A DNA stretch of 54,333 nt. Origin: Mesorhizobium sp. LNHC252B00. GTDB lineage: Bacteria; Pseudomonadota; Alphaproteobacteria; Rhizobiales; Rhizobiaceae. This document shows positions 31,630-40,272 of this stretch, one piece after another. Numbering within the stretch: the first letter of the stretch is position 1; each line of letters begins with the position of its first letter. The stretch covers positions 233,737 through 288,069 of the forward strand of contig NZ_AYWO01000002.1 of assembly GCF_000502955.1 (NCBI RefSeq). Reading direction: 5' to 3'. The position numbers and the translations under genes are program-made. The notes under the pieces are model-generated. The model worked only from the letters and a program-made list of their open reading frames with translations, was not told the DNA's origin and ran no database searches.

Positions 31630-33519
31630 ATGGAGCACGCGATCTATCTCGTCACGCTGGTCGGTACAGCGCTTGTCGTCGCCGCCGCCTTTTCGAGCCT
31701 GATCGCCTTCCGCTTCGGCGCCCCGCTTCTGCTCCTGTTTCTCTGCATTGGCCTGGCCACTGGCACCGACGGTCTCGGCATCCAGTTCGACAATGCCCGC
31801 ATCGCCTATTTTGCCGGCTCACTGGCGCTGGCCGTCATTCTGTTCGATTCCGGCTTCGGCACTCCACTCAACGCCTTGCGGCAGGCCGCCGGTCCAGCGC
31901 TGTCGCTGGCAACCTTCGGCGTGCTTGTCACCACCGGCCTGTTCGGCGCCGCCGCCCACTATCTGCTCCACCTCACCTGGCTGGAATCCTTCCTGCTCGG
32001 CGCCGCCGTCGCCTCCACCGATGCCGCGGCCGTGTTCTTCCTGTTGCGCGCCGGCGAGATCAATCTGCGCGAACGCGTGCGTTCGACGCTCGAGGTGGAA
32101 TCCGGCACCAACGACCCGATTGCCATCTTCCTGACCATCACTCTGGTCGAGGTCATCGCCGCTAACGCCAACCCCGAGACCAATGTCCTGGTCACCAGCC
32201 TGTTCCTCGGCTTCCTTCTCAACATGGGCCTCGGCGCCGTCGTCGGCGTGCTCGGCGGCCTCGCGATCGTGCGCCTCGTCGACCGGCTCAATCTCGACCA
32301 CGGCCTGCTGCCGATCTTCGTGCTGACCTTGTCCCTGATGGTCTTTGCCGCGGCCGGCGCCATTGGCGGCTCCGGCTTCCTGGCGGTCTATCTCGCCGGC
32401 CTCATCGCCGGCAATTCCGACATCCGCGCCGTCACCATCCTCAAGCGTTTCCAGGACGGCATGTCCTGGCTGGCGCAGATCATCATGTTCCTGATCCTTG
32501 GTTTGTTCGCGACGCCGTCGCAGTTCCCGGCCATCATGGTGCCGGCAGTGCTGCTCGGCCTCTTCCTGATGTTCGTGGCGCGGCCGATCGCGGTCTGGCT
32601 TTGCCTGGTCCCGTTCCGTCTGCCGCGTCCCGAGGTCGCCTTCGTTTCCTGGGTTGGCCTGCGCGGCGCGGTGTCGATCCTGCTCGCCATCACCCCGCTG
32701 CTCGGCGGCCTGGAAAACGGCCGCGTCATCTTCAATACCGCCTTCATCATCGTGCTGGTGTCGCTGGTCATCCAGGGCTGGACGGTCGGGCCGCTGGCCC
32801 GCCGCCTCGGTTTGATCGTGCCGGCCCGCCTTGGACCGCTGGACAAGGTCGAGCTGGAACTGCCGGGCTCGGCCCATCACGAACTTCTTGCCTATCGCGT
32901 CGCACCCGGCAGCCCGGTAGCGCGCGGCGAGCGAATCCCGCGCTGGGCCCGGCCCTCGCTAGTGCTGCGCGACGGTCGCTCGATGCGCTTCCAGGACATG
33001 GGCCGGCTCGCCGCCGGCGACCAGGTCTACATCTTCGTGCCGGACCGTTATCCGCGCCTGCTGGACAAGCTGTTCGCCAGCCGCGCCGTGGTCGATCCCG
33101 AGGACGCCGATTTCTTCGGCGCTTTCGCCGTCGATCCTGCACGCTCTGCCGCCGAACTGGAAATAGCCTATGCGCCCGGGCTCACCGACGTGGAGCAGCA
33201 AATGACCGTTGGCGCGCTGGTCACGGCGCGGCTCGGCGGCCATGCCGAATATGCCGACCGGGTGCTGATCGGCCCGATCGAACTGATCGTTCGCGACGTC
33301 GACGACAAGGGCAAGATCACGGGCCTCGGCCTTTCCTTTGAACCGACCGCGCCGGTTGCCCGGGTGCCGGTTTTCCTCAGCGCTGGCGAAATCGCCGACC
33401 GTCTCTCCACCTTCATCCGCAACTGGCGCAAGCCTACCGAGACGCGAGCGGACGAGGCGCGCGCGGACGAGATGCCTACCCCGGAACCCGCGCCCGAAAA
33501 GGCGGCGCCCGGAAACTGA
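31630..33519 (+). CDS. CPA1-family potassium/proton antiporter (NhaP2-like)
   Basis: 629 residues. About 12-13 membrane segments (5-400) carry the cation/proton antiporter core with VASTDAAAVFFLL and SGTNDPIAIFL. The cytoplasmic part (from about 410) has a TrkA_C-like regulatory domain (ELPGSAHHELLAYRVAPGSP...) and a further alpha/beta segment of the type found in YcgO/CvrA. This layout fits a K+(Na+)/H+ antiporter, controlling cytoplasmic pH and cation balance. It lies between gap and pgk, interrupting the glycolytic cluster, as an independent unit after a terminator. The exact ion is not visible from sequence. Confidence 0.85.
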   Translation: MEHAIYLVTLVGTALVVAAAFSSLIAFRFGAPLLLLFLCIGLATGTDGLGIQFDNARIAYFAGSLALAVILFDSGFGTPLNALRQAAGPALSLATFGVLVTTGLFGAAAHYLLHLTWLESFLLGAAVASTDAAAVFFLLRAGEINLRERVRSTLEVESGTNDPIAIFLTITLVEVIAANANPETNVLVTSLFLGFLLNMGLGAVVGVLGGLAIVRLVDRLNLDHGLLPIFVLTLSLMVFAAAGAIGGSGFLAVYLAGLIAGNSDIRAVTILKRFQDGMSWLAQIIMFLILGLFATPSQFPAIMVPAVLLGLFLMFVARPIAVWLCLVPFRLPRPEVAFVSWVGLRGAVSILLAITPLLGGLENGRVIFNTAFIIVLVSLVIQGWTVGPLARRLGLIVPARLGPLDKVELELPGSAHHELLAYRVAPGSPVARGERIPRWARPSLVLRDGRSMRFQDMGRLAAGDQVYIFVPDRYPRLLDKLFASRAVVDPEDADFFGAFAVDPARSAAELEIAYAPGLTDVEQQMTVGALVTARLGGHAEYADRVLIGPIELIVRDVDDKGKITGLGLSFEPTAPVARVPVFLSAGEIADRLSTFIRNWRKPTETRADEARADEMPTPEPAPEKAAPGN

Positions 33520-33663
33520 CAGCTTCGGTTGCCGACGCTGCCCTTCATCCGCCCGCGGCACGAAATCGTGCCGGCTTCAAAAATTCGTTTCGAACCCGGG
33601 CTAAGCCTTGCATCATCGTTGGCGCGGGGTATGGTCGCCCGATTTTTCGCGAAAGGAACCCGC

Positions 33664-34860
33664 ATGGCCGCCTTCAAGACACTCGACGATATCGGCAACA
33701 TCAGCGGCAAGCGCGTGCTGGTGCGCGTCGACCTCAACGTGCCTGTCGCCGAAGGCAAGGTCACCGACGCTACCCGCATCGAACGCATTGCACCGACCAT
33801 CGCCGAACTGTCCGGCAAGGGCGCCAAGGTCATCCTGCTTGCCCATTTCGGCCGGCCCAAGGATGGTCCTTCGCCTGAATTTTCGCTGGAGCCGATCGCC
33901 AAGGCGACGGCCGACGTGCTCGGCCGCCCCGTAGGCTTCGCCAGCGACTGCGTTGGCGGTACCGCGGCAAGCGCCGTCGCCGCCATGAGCGAGGGCGATG
34001 TGCTGCTGCTTGAAAACACCCGCTTCTACAAGGCCGAGGAAAAGAACGATCCGGCTTTCACCGAAAAGCTTGCCGCCAATGGCGACATCTTCGTCAACGA
34101 CGCCTTTTCCGCCGCGCACCGCGCCCATTCGTCGACCGAGGGGCTGGCACATCTACTGCCGGCCTTTGCCGGCCGCACCATGCAGGCCGAGCTCGAAGCG
34201 CTGGAGAAGGGCCTGGGCAATCCGGTCCGTCCCGTCGTTGCCATCGTCGGCGGCGCCAAGGTCTCGACCAAGATCGACCTGCTGATGAACCTGGTGAAGA
34301 AGGTCGACGCATTGGTCATCGGTGGCGGCATGGCCAACACCTTCCTGGCCGCGCGCGGCACCGATGTCGGCAAATCACTGTGCGAGCATGATCTCGCCAC
34401 GACCGCCAAGCAGATCATGATCGAAGCGGCCGAGGCCGGCTGCGCCATCATCCTGCCGGTCGACGGCGTCGTGGCCAAGGAATTCAAGGCAGGCGCGGCC
34501 TGCGAGACCGTCGCCATTTCGGACGTGCCGGCCGACGGCATGATCCTCGATGTCGGCGCCAAAACCGTGACGACCATCGGCGAATGGATCAACCGCGCCG
34601 CGACACTGGTGTGGAACGGCCCGCTCGGCGCCTTCGAGATCGCACCCTTCGACCATGCGACGGTGGCGGCGGCCAAGCACGCGGCTCAGCGCACCGCGGC
34701 CGGCAAGCTGGTCTCCGTTGCCGGCGGCGGCGATACGGTGGCGGCCCTCAACCATGCCGGTGTCGCCGACGACTTCACCTATGTCTCGACCGCCGGCGGC
34801 GCCTTCCTGGAATGGATGGAAGGCAAGCCGCTGCCCGGCGTCGATGTGCTGAAACGCTAG
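33664..34860 (+). CDS. pgk: Phosphoglycerate kinase
   Basis: 398 residues, normal length. It has the substrate motif [25 protein letters not shown], the [14 protein letters not shown] block, and the nucleotide site GGAKVSTKI and [10 protein letters not shown]. The start at 33664 follows AAAGGAACC. It makes ATP and 3-phosphoglycerate (reversible). A 164-bp gap separates it from fba. Confidence 0.97.
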   Translation: MAAFKTLDDIGNISGKRVLVRVDLNVPVAEGKVTDATRIERIAPTIAELSGKGAKVILLAHFGRPKDGPSPEFSLEPIAKATADVLGRPVGFASDCVGGTAASAVAAMSEGDVLLLENTRFYKAEEKNDPAFTEKLAANGDIFVNDAFSAAHRAHSSTEGLAHLLPAFAGRTMQAELEALEKGLGNPVRPVVAIVGGAKVSTKIDLLMNLVKKVDALVIGGGMANTFLAARGTDVGKSLCEHDLATTAKQIMIEAAEAGCAIILPVDGVVAKEFKAGAACETVAISDVPADGMILDVGAKTVTTIGEWINRAATLVWNGPLGAFEIAPFDHATVAAAKHAAQRTAAGKLVSVAGGGDTVAALNHAGVADDFTYVSTAGGAFLEWMEGKPLPGVDVLKR

Positions 34861-35024
34861 ACGCGCTTGGCGTCGCGGAACGCGGGAAACGGATAAGCCG
34901 ATCAACACATGGAGAGAACGGGCAAGGTCGCCCGAGACTTTCAATCGATTCGAGCTTTCCGAGGCTCTTCCTTTGGCGGTAGACTTCCCTTAAGCGCGGA
35001 ACGAAACCCTTCAGGAGAAGCAAA

Positions 35025-36050
35025 ATGAGCGAACGTCTCGAAGACATTGCCGCCGCGATCGTCGCCGATGGCAAGGGCCTGCTGGCAGCCGATGAAAGTT
35101 CCGGCACCATCAAGAAGCGCTTCGACGTCATCGGCGTCGAATCGACCGCCGATAGCCGCCGCGACTATCGCGAGATGATGTTTCGCGCCCGAGATGCGAT
35201 GACCCGCTACATTTCCGGCGTCATCCTCTACGACGAGACGATCCGCCAGAAAGCTGCCGACGGCACGCCGCTGGTCGACATCATCAAGGCTGCTGGTGCC
35301 ATACCCGGCATCAAGGTCGACGCCGGCGCCAAGCCTCTGGCCGGCTTTCCCGGCGACACCATCACCGAGGGCCTCGACGGCCTGCGCGAGCGCCTTGCCG
35401 AGTACTACAAGCTCGGCGCCCGCTTCGCCAAATGGCGCGCGGTGATCGACATCGACCAGGCCAAGGGCGTGCCCTCGGCCAATTCGATCAGCTCGAACGC
35501 CCATGCACTCGCCCGCTATGCGGCCCTTTGCCAGGAGGCCGGCATCGTGCCGATCGTCGAACCGGAAGTACTGATGGACGGCGCCCACGACATCCACACC
35601 TGCTATGACATTTCGAAGGCGACGCTAATCAAGCTCTATGACGAGCTCCATGCGGCGCGAGTCGTCCTCGAAGGCACCATCCTGAAGCCCAACATGGTGC
35701 TGGCCGGCAAGAAATCGGGCAAGGTGAGCAGCCCGGAACAAGTCGCGGAAAAAACCATAAAACTGTTTCGCGAGACCGTGCCGGCAGCCGTGCCGGGCAT
35801 CGCCTTCCTCTCCGGCGGCCAGGCGGACGAGGAAGCGACCGCCAACCTCAACGCCATCAATGCCATCGGCCCGCACCCATGGAAGCTGACCTTCTCCTAC
35901 GGCCGCGCGCTACAGGCCGCGCCGCAGAAAGCCTGGAGCGGCAAGGCGTCGAACGTAGCCGCCGGCCAGGCCGCCTTCACCCATCGTGCCCATATGAACC
36001 ATCTGGCGGCGCTTGGAAAATGGAAGGCGAGCCTGGAACAAGCCGCCTGA
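35025..36050 (+). CDS. Class I fructose-bisphosphate aldolase
   Basis: 341 residues, Schiff-base type: LAADESSGTIKKRF at the front and the lysine-bearing EGTILKPNMVLAG. FLSGGQADEEAT contains the phosphate-binding loop. It cleaves fructose 1,6-bisphosphate into two triose phosphates and closes the tkt-gap-pgk-fba cluster. Start has AGGAG upstream. A strong terminator follows. Confidence 0.95.
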   Translation: MSERLEDIAAAIVADGKGLLAADESSGTIKKRFDVIGVESTADSRRDYREMMFRARDAMTRYISGVILYDETIRQKAADGTPLVDIIKAAGAIPGIKVDAGAKPLAGFPGDTITEGLDGLRERLAEYYKLGARFAKWRAVIDIDQAKGVPSANSISSNAHALARYAALCQEAGIVPIVEPEVLMDGAHDIHTCYDISKATLIKLYDELHAARVVLEGTILKPNMVLAGKKSGKVSSPEQVAEKTIKLFRETVPAAVPGIAFLSGGQADEEATANLNAINAIGPHPWKLTFSYGRALQAAPQKAWSGKASNVAAGQAAFTHRAHMNHLAALGKWKASLEQAA

Positions 36051-36074
36051 TTGCAGTCCTTCTGTCTTCCGTCG

Positions 36075-36101
36075 AGCCCGGGCCATGCGCCCGGGTTTTT
36101 G
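36075..36101 (+). terminator. Rho-independent terminator of the aldolase gene
   Basis: CCCGGG (36077-36082) pairs with CCCGGG (36090-36095), and the stem extends by an A-T pair before a T-rich run (TTTTTG). Confidence 0.85.
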
Positions 36102-36157
36102 TTTGTGACGTGCCGACTTGGGGTGGAGTGTCTGCGTCCTTATTTCCCTTTGGCGCT

Positions 36158-36200
36158 GGAGCATGATCCCGAAAAGTGGAATCCGGTTTCGGAAAAAGGC
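36158..36200. repeat. Half-degraded rhizobial palindromic repeat (copy D)
   Basis: The sequence GGAGCATGATCCCGAAAAGTGG then ATCCGGTTTCGG has the left arm and core of the common rhizobial intergenic palindrome, but the right arm (which should read ATCATGCTCC) has decayed. The core AAAAGTGG...CCGGTTT also relates it to copies A, B and C. Confidence 0.65.
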
Positions 36201-36272
36201 GCAACCAAACAGTCGACATGTCGGCTTTCGCCCATCCCGAACGTCCTTGGGATGACAGACAGGGAGAGATTC

Positions 36273-37013
36273 ATGCATCGCAGCAAGGTTGTTTCGCGCG
36301 AAGACTGGTTTCAAGCGCACAAGGCGCATCTGGCGCGCGAGAAGGAACTGACGCGGCTTCGCGAGCGGATCGCGGCTGAGCGGCGTGAACTGCCCTGGCT
36401 GAAGATCAGGAAGGACTATGTCTTCGAGACCGAGCAAGGGCCGAAGAAACTGACCGACCTGTTTGCCGGCGACAGCCAGCTGATCGTCTACCACTTCATG
36501 TTCGGGCCGGGTTGCGGCCATCATTGCCTGGGCTGCTCGTTCCTTGCCGACCATATCGACGGCGCCAATCAGCATCTGAGACATCACGACGTGTCTCTGG
36601 TCGTGATCTCCCGCGCGCCGCTAGCGGAACTTCTGCCCTACAAGCAGCGCATGGGCTGGAAATTCGACTGGGTGTCGTCCTATGCCTCGGATTTCAATTT
36701 CGACATGCAGGTCTCTTTCACCGACAAGCAGATCGCCGCCGGCGATACCACCTACAATTTCGAGACCCGTCCCAGGACATCGAAGGAGCTTCCCGGCACC
36801 AGTGTTTTCTACAGGGACGAGACCGGCGACATCTTCCTCACCTTCATGTCGCGCGCCCGTGGCGGCGAGTCACTGATCGGCACGTATGACTATCTCGATA
36901 TGACGCCGAAGGGCCGCAACGAAAACGGCCCGTATCACAGTTTGATGGACTGGGTGCGGCTGCACGACGAATATCAGGAAGGATGGGCGGCAAAGCCGAA
37001 CTGCTGCGACTGA
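36273..37013 (+). CDS. DUF899 family protein (thioredoxin-like fold)
   Basis: 246 residues. The family core is clear: ELPWLKIRKDYVFET, FGPGCGHHCLGCSFLADHIDGA, and KFDWVSSYASDFNFD. The C-G-H-H-C-L-G-C motif, near residue 87-94, is a likely redox or metal site. The ATG at 36273 has AGGGAGAG upstream. Members are often found with YafY-type regulators and glyoxalase-fold proteins, and one of each lies within 4.5 kb here. Function not known. Confidence 0.82.
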   Translation: MHRSKVVSREDWFQAHKAHLAREKELTRLRERIAAERRELPWLKIRKDYVFETEQGPKKLTDLFAGDSQLIVYHFMFGPGCGHHCLGCSFLADHIDGANQHLRHHDVSLVVISRAPLAELLPYKQRMGWKFDWVSSYASDFNFDMQVSFTDKQIAAGDTTYNFETRPRTSKELPGTSVFYRDETGDIFLTFMSRARGGESLIGTYDYLDMTPKGRNENGPYHSLMDWVRLHDEYQEGWAAKPNCCD

Positions 37014-37072
37014 AGGCTTTCAACCGGGCACAAACTTGCGCTAAGTCTGCCCCGATCGTTAACGGTATTGCC

Positions 37073-37786
37073 ATGCGCTTCCCGGCCCTCCTCACCTGGC
37101 TCGCTTACCCGGTATATGTCTGGCAAGGCCTCGGCGTGCGCCGCCGCACGACGCGCATGCTGCCGGCGCAGGGGCCGGTCATGCACGAAATCGCCGGCAT
37201 AGCGCCGGCGATCTCGCTTCTGGTGCTGGGCGATTCCTCCGCCGCTTCGGTCGGCATCGGCAATTCGGAAAACGGGCTTGCCGCACAACTCGCCGTGCTG
37301 ATTGCGCAAAACACCGGCCGCGCCGTGCGCTGGCGAGCCGCCGGCTTCAATTCGGCAACGTCGGGCCAGATCCGCGACCATGTCCTGCCCAACCTGTCGG
37401 CCGATCCATGGACGCACATCGTGCTCGCCATCGGCACCAACGACACCAAGAATTTTCATTCCGTGCCGCGCTTCAAGAAGGAGTTCGGCGGCCTGCTCTA
37501 TGCGCTCCGTGCCAAATGGCCGGAGGCGCGGGTGGTGTGGTCGCCGGTGCTGGAGTTCACGCGGGCGCCGGCAATGCCGCCGTTGCTCGGCAAGATCCTT
37601 GAGATCCGCGCCATCGACATGAACCGGATGGGCGAACGCCTCTGCCTGGAGCGCGGCGCGGTGCCGGCGTCGCGCCTGCCCATCACCAATCCCGAGGCCG
37701 GCTTTGCCTCAGACGGCTTTCACGCCTCGGAAGCAGGCTACCGCGCCTGGGCCGAGCATCTCGTCGACCCGGTGCTTGGCGGCTGA
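37073..37786 (+). CDS. SGNH/GDSL-type esterase or lipase
   Basis: 237 residues with an N-terminal hydrophobic helix (MRFPALLTWLAYPVYVW). Block I is VLGDSSAASVG with the nucleophile Ser. The Asn block is AIGTNDTKN, and the Asp-His pair is in SDGFHASEAGY. It is therefore an SGNH hydrolase, probably membrane-tethered or secreted. Starts at 37073 because a longer frame overlaps the gene upstream and has no ribosome site. Substrate unknown. Confidence 0.82.
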   Translation: MRFPALLTWLAYPVYVWQGLGVRRRTTRMLPAQGPVMHEIAGIAPAISLLVLGDSSAASVGIGNSENGLAAQLAVLIAQNTGRAVRWRAAGFNSATSGQIRDHVLPNLSADPWTHIVLAIGTNDTKNFHSVPRFKKEFGGLLYALRAKWPEARVVWSPVLEFTRAPAMPPLLGKILEIRAIDMNRMGERLCLERGAVPASRLPITNPEAGFASDGFHASEAGYRAWAEHLVDPVLGG

Positions 37787-37816
37787 AGGTTGACGCGGCC
37801 GCCCGGCAGGCGAGGG

Positions 37817-37978
37817 CTATGCCCAGTGCCCAAGCACGGCCGTTATCGAAATCGCGGCCATTGCCAGCAGCGCCAGCTTCCAGAAGTCGCTGCGCCGTTT
37901 CAGTCCCGGCCAGCCGAGCGGCTTGATCAGCTGAATGACCATGATACCAACAATGACGAGCGCGAGGAGTTTCGACAT
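37817..37978 (-). CDS. Small two-helix membrane protein
   Basis: A 53-residue protein, MSKLLALVIVGIMVIQLIKP at the front, then a basic loop GLKRRSD, then a second hydrophobic helix (LALLAMAAISITAVLG). AAAGG lies just upstream of the ATG at 37978. It is too short for automatic calls with a usual cutoff, but codon use and topology are good. Function unknown; its gene is convergent with the SGNH hydrolase. Confidence 0.7.
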   Translation of the reverse strand: MSKLLALVIVGIMVIQLIKPLGWPGLKRRSDFWKLALLAMAAISITAVLGHWA

Positions 37979-38094
37979 GCCGCCTTTGACCAGCAACGCG
38001 GCCGGCTGTCAAAGCGCCTCGTTCCTTACCCGAGAACAACAGGCGCCGCGATCCCGAACCAGAATGCGGCGCCCGCCATTGACCGGCGAGCGAC

Positions 38095-39042
38095 CTACTT
38101 CAGCGGCTTGAGGCCGGCCTCGATCGAGGCGCGTTTCGCTTCGAGGAACGGCGGCAAGGCGAGGCTTTCACCCAGCGTTTCCAGCGGCTCGTCGGCAGTG
38201 AACCCCGGCCCGTCTGTGGCGATTTCGAACAGGATGCCGTTCGGCTCGCGGAAATAGAGCGAGCGGAAGTAATAGCGCTCGACCTCGCCGCTCGACGGCA
38301 GCCGGAATTCGGCCAGCCGCGCGGTCCATTGATGCAGCGTCTCCTGGTCCGGCGCCCGGAAGGCGACATGGTGGACCGCACCCGCACCTTGCCGTGCCGG
38401 CGCCAACCCCGGCTGCAACAGAATATGCAACTCCGCCGCAGGCCCGCCCTCACCCATTTCGAAGACGTGAACCTGACCCTCCGGCGACGCGTACTCGCGC
38501 GCCTTGCGCATGTTCATAACCTTGGTCACGACTGCCTCGGTGTTGGTGATATCAGGGACGCTGATGACGATCGGCCCGAGCCCGCGGATCTGGTGCTCGG
38601 CCGGCACCGGGCTCTGCGCCCAGGGATGACTGTCGCCTTTGCCGTCGTCGCTCACGAGCCGAAGGCGCTGGCCTTCGGGGTCTTCGAAATCCAGACTCGG
38701 GTAGCCGCCGATCTCGGCGATCTCTCCCGTCACAATGCCTTCGCCTGCCAAGTGCTGCTTCCACCAGCCAAGGCTCTCTTGGTTGCCGACCCTGAGGCTG
38801 GTCCGCGCAATGCTGTGCGTACCGCGCTTCTCGCGTCCGACCGGCCAGTCGAAGAAGGTGAGATCGGTGCCCGGTGTGGCTTCGCCATCGGCATAGAAGA
38901 GGTGGTAGGCCGAGGTGTCATCCTGGTTCACGGTCTTCTTGACCAGCCGCAGACCCAGCACCTTCGTATAGAAGTGAAGATTGCCCGGCGCATTGGCGGT
39001 GATGGCGGTGAGGTGGTGGATACCTGTCAGTTGCAAGCTCAT
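38095..39042 (-). CDS. Ring-cleaving dioxygenase-like VOC protein (MhqO/LinE type)
   Basis: 315 residues, two glyoxalase modules. The first opens with GIHHLTAITANAPGNLHFYTKVLGLRLVKKTVNQDD. The second has AVHHVAFRAPDQETLHQW and LYFREPNGILFEIATDGPGF, where the His and Glu are the metal ligands. Relatives are quinone- or electrophile-induced dioxygenases of unclear substrate. It is divergent from the DUF1127 gene, and the palindrome at 39284-39311 lies about 240 bp upstream, so the two may be co-regulated. Confidence 0.85.
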   Translation of the reverse strand: MSLQLTGIHHLTAITANAPGNLHFYTKVLGLRLVKKTVNQDDTSAYHLFYADGEATPGTDLTFFDWPVGREKRGTHSIARTSLRVGNQESLGWWKQHLAGEGIVTGEIAEIGGYPSLDFEDPEGQRLRLVSDDGKGDSHPWAQSPVPAEHQIRGLGPIVISVPDITNTEAVVTKVMNMRKAREYASPEGQVHVFEMGEGGPAAELHILLQPGLAPARQGAGAVHHVAFRAPDQETLHQWTARLAEFRLPSSGEVERYYFRSLYFREPNGILFEIATDGPGFTADEPLETLGESLALPPFLEAKRASIEAGLKPLK

Positions 39043-39351
39043 GGTCGTCTCCCTGGTTTTGGGAACGAATTTTCTCCTCTCATATCAGAACTGCGGCCAC
39101 GTCGCTGAAGGCCGCGTATTCCGACAGTCCGTCGCCGGAAGCTGAACAACGGGCCTTGACCAGCGTCGTTGCAGTGAACAATCGGGATGTGGGAAGCCTG
39201 TGCGCATCACGGTTTGACGTCAGTGAAAGAAGGATCCCTTCCTGGCAAATGCACCAGTCGGAATTATCGTCGCCGTCCTGCCACCCTCCTGACAGACTGC
39301 TGTCAGGAGGGGTGTGCGATAGTGTCTTCATCAGAAGAGAGGAGACCAGCC
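39043..39351. other. Divergent intergenic region with the first long palindrome
   Basis: 309 bp. Apart from the operator-like palindrome at 39284-39311, I see no repeat or coding frame. It must hold the promoters of the VOC dioxygenase gene (minus) and the DUF1127 gene (plus). Confidence 0.5.
39284..39311. promoter_or_regulatory. Long operator-like palindrome, copy 1
   Basis: Perfect 12-bp arms, CCCTCCTGACAG and CTGTCAGGAGGG, around the spacer ACTG. It lies 40 bp upstream of the DUF1127 start codon. A near-identical palindrome lies at 40190-40215, upstream of the YafY-type regulator. The same arm sequence and the same four-base spacer make chance unlikely. Confidence 0.8.
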
Positions 39352-39519
39352 ATGAACGGTTTTACCATTTTGCGCGGTATGCAGCACTATGTCGGCAAGA
39401 TCCGGACGATGCGCAATGAGATCCGCACCCGGCGGCTCATGAACTCGCTGCCAGCGGACATTCGCAAGGATATCGGCTGGCCGGACATGTATGCCGACCG
39501 TCGCTTTCGCGGCAATTGA
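39352..39519 (+). CDS. DUF1127-like small basic protein
   Basis: A 55-residue arginine-rich protein ending in the DUF1127-type core (RTRRLMNSLPADIRKDIGWPDM). It starts MNGFTILRGMQHYVGKIRT, with AGAGGAG upstream. Small DUF1127 proteins in rhizobia and Agrobacterium have been tied to RNA turnover and metabolic tuning. It is the first gene after palindrome copy 1 and precedes the DJ-1-type gene by 87 bp. Confidence 0.75.
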   Translation: MNGFTILRGMQHYVGKIRTMRNEIRTRRLMNSLPADIRKDIGWPDMYADRRFRGN

Positions 39520-39606
39520 GTGAGACGAATTTTTCGACGCTGCGGTTGGATGTGGGCTCCGCAACGCCCAGATAACAGGTCGGCGCGTGAGGGATGGAGC
39601 GAGCTT

Positions 39607-40197
39607 ATGCCCGAACAGAAGACAATCGGCTTTCTTTTCATCGAAGGTTTTGCCGACTGGGAGTACGGGCTGCTGGCGGCTTCGGCGGTCGAATGGTTCG
39701 GCGCCCGCGCCGTATCGCTAGCGCCTGACGGCAAGCCGGTGACCGGCATCAGCGGCTTTCAGCTGACGCCCGATCGCTCGGCAAAAGCCGATGAGAATTC
39801 CGATCTCGACGCCATTGCCGTCATCGGCTCCGACGAATGGGCCGGTAAGGCACCGCCGGATGTTGCTGACCTGCTCAATGCTGTTGCATCGCGGGGCGGC
39901 GTGGTCGGCGGCATCTGCGCCGGCACTTTGGCGCTGGCGCGCGCCGGCCTGTTCGAGAAGGCCAGGCACACCAGCAATGGCCGCGACTGGATCAATGGTC
40001 ATCAAGCCGGCTATGCCGGCGTCAGCCTCTATCAGGACGTGCCGCATGCTGTGGCTGACGGCAAGATTGTCTCCGCCCCGGGCTCGGCGCCGGGCACTTT
40101 CGCGCTTGCCTTTCTGAAGACGCTTTATCCGGAAAGAGGCGGCGATCTCGCGCAGATGCGGACACTTTACGCCAAGGAGTATGCTGAATCCTCCTGA
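39607..40197 (+). CDS. DJ-1/PfpI-family protein (type 1 glutamine amidotransferase-like)
   Basis: 196 residues. The front FLFIEGFADWEYGLLAA carries the family's conserved Glu, and the nucleophile Cys is in GGICAGTLALARAG. Members of the YdeA/YajL type act as chaperones or deglycases, or are simply amidotransferase-like. Start at 39607 with GGAGCGAG upstream. The stop codon at 40195-40197 lies inside palindrome copy 2. Confidence 0.85.
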   Translation: MPEQKTIGFLFIEGFADWEYGLLAASAVEWFGARAVSLAPDGKPVTGISGFQLTPDRSAKADENSDLDAIAVIGSDEWAGKAPPDVADLLNAVASRGGVVGGICAGTLALARAGLFEKARHTSNGRDWINGHQAGYAGVSLYQDVPHAVADGKIVSAPGSAPGTFALAFLKTLYPERGGDLAQMRTLYAKEYAESS

Positions 40198-40215
40198 CAG
40201 CATGCTGTCAGGAGG
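40190..40215. promoter_or_regulatory. Long operator-like palindrome, copy 2
   Basis: A perfect 26-bp palindrome, arms CCTCCTGACAG and CTGTCAGGAGG with spacer CATG. It overlaps the 3' end of the DJ-1-type gene and lies about 58 bp upstream of the frameshifted gene at 40273, which is followed by the YafY-type regulator. It matches copy 1 in arms and spacing. A site inside or just upstream of the regulator's own transcript would give feedback control. Confidence 0.82.
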
Positions 40216-40272
40216 GGGCGTGCAATGGTGCAAGCTTCAGACCCTGTGCATCGGCGGTCGAAAGGACGATCG

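Noticed and set aside
31819..32880. A long minus-strand frame opposite the antiporter gene, rich in charged residues
   Set aside because: Shadow frame; the plus strand encodes a clear membrane antiporter.
36214..36223. Palindrome CGACATGTCG before the DUF899 gene
   Set aside because: Ten bases only and no match to the CTGACAG operator; too weak to call a site.
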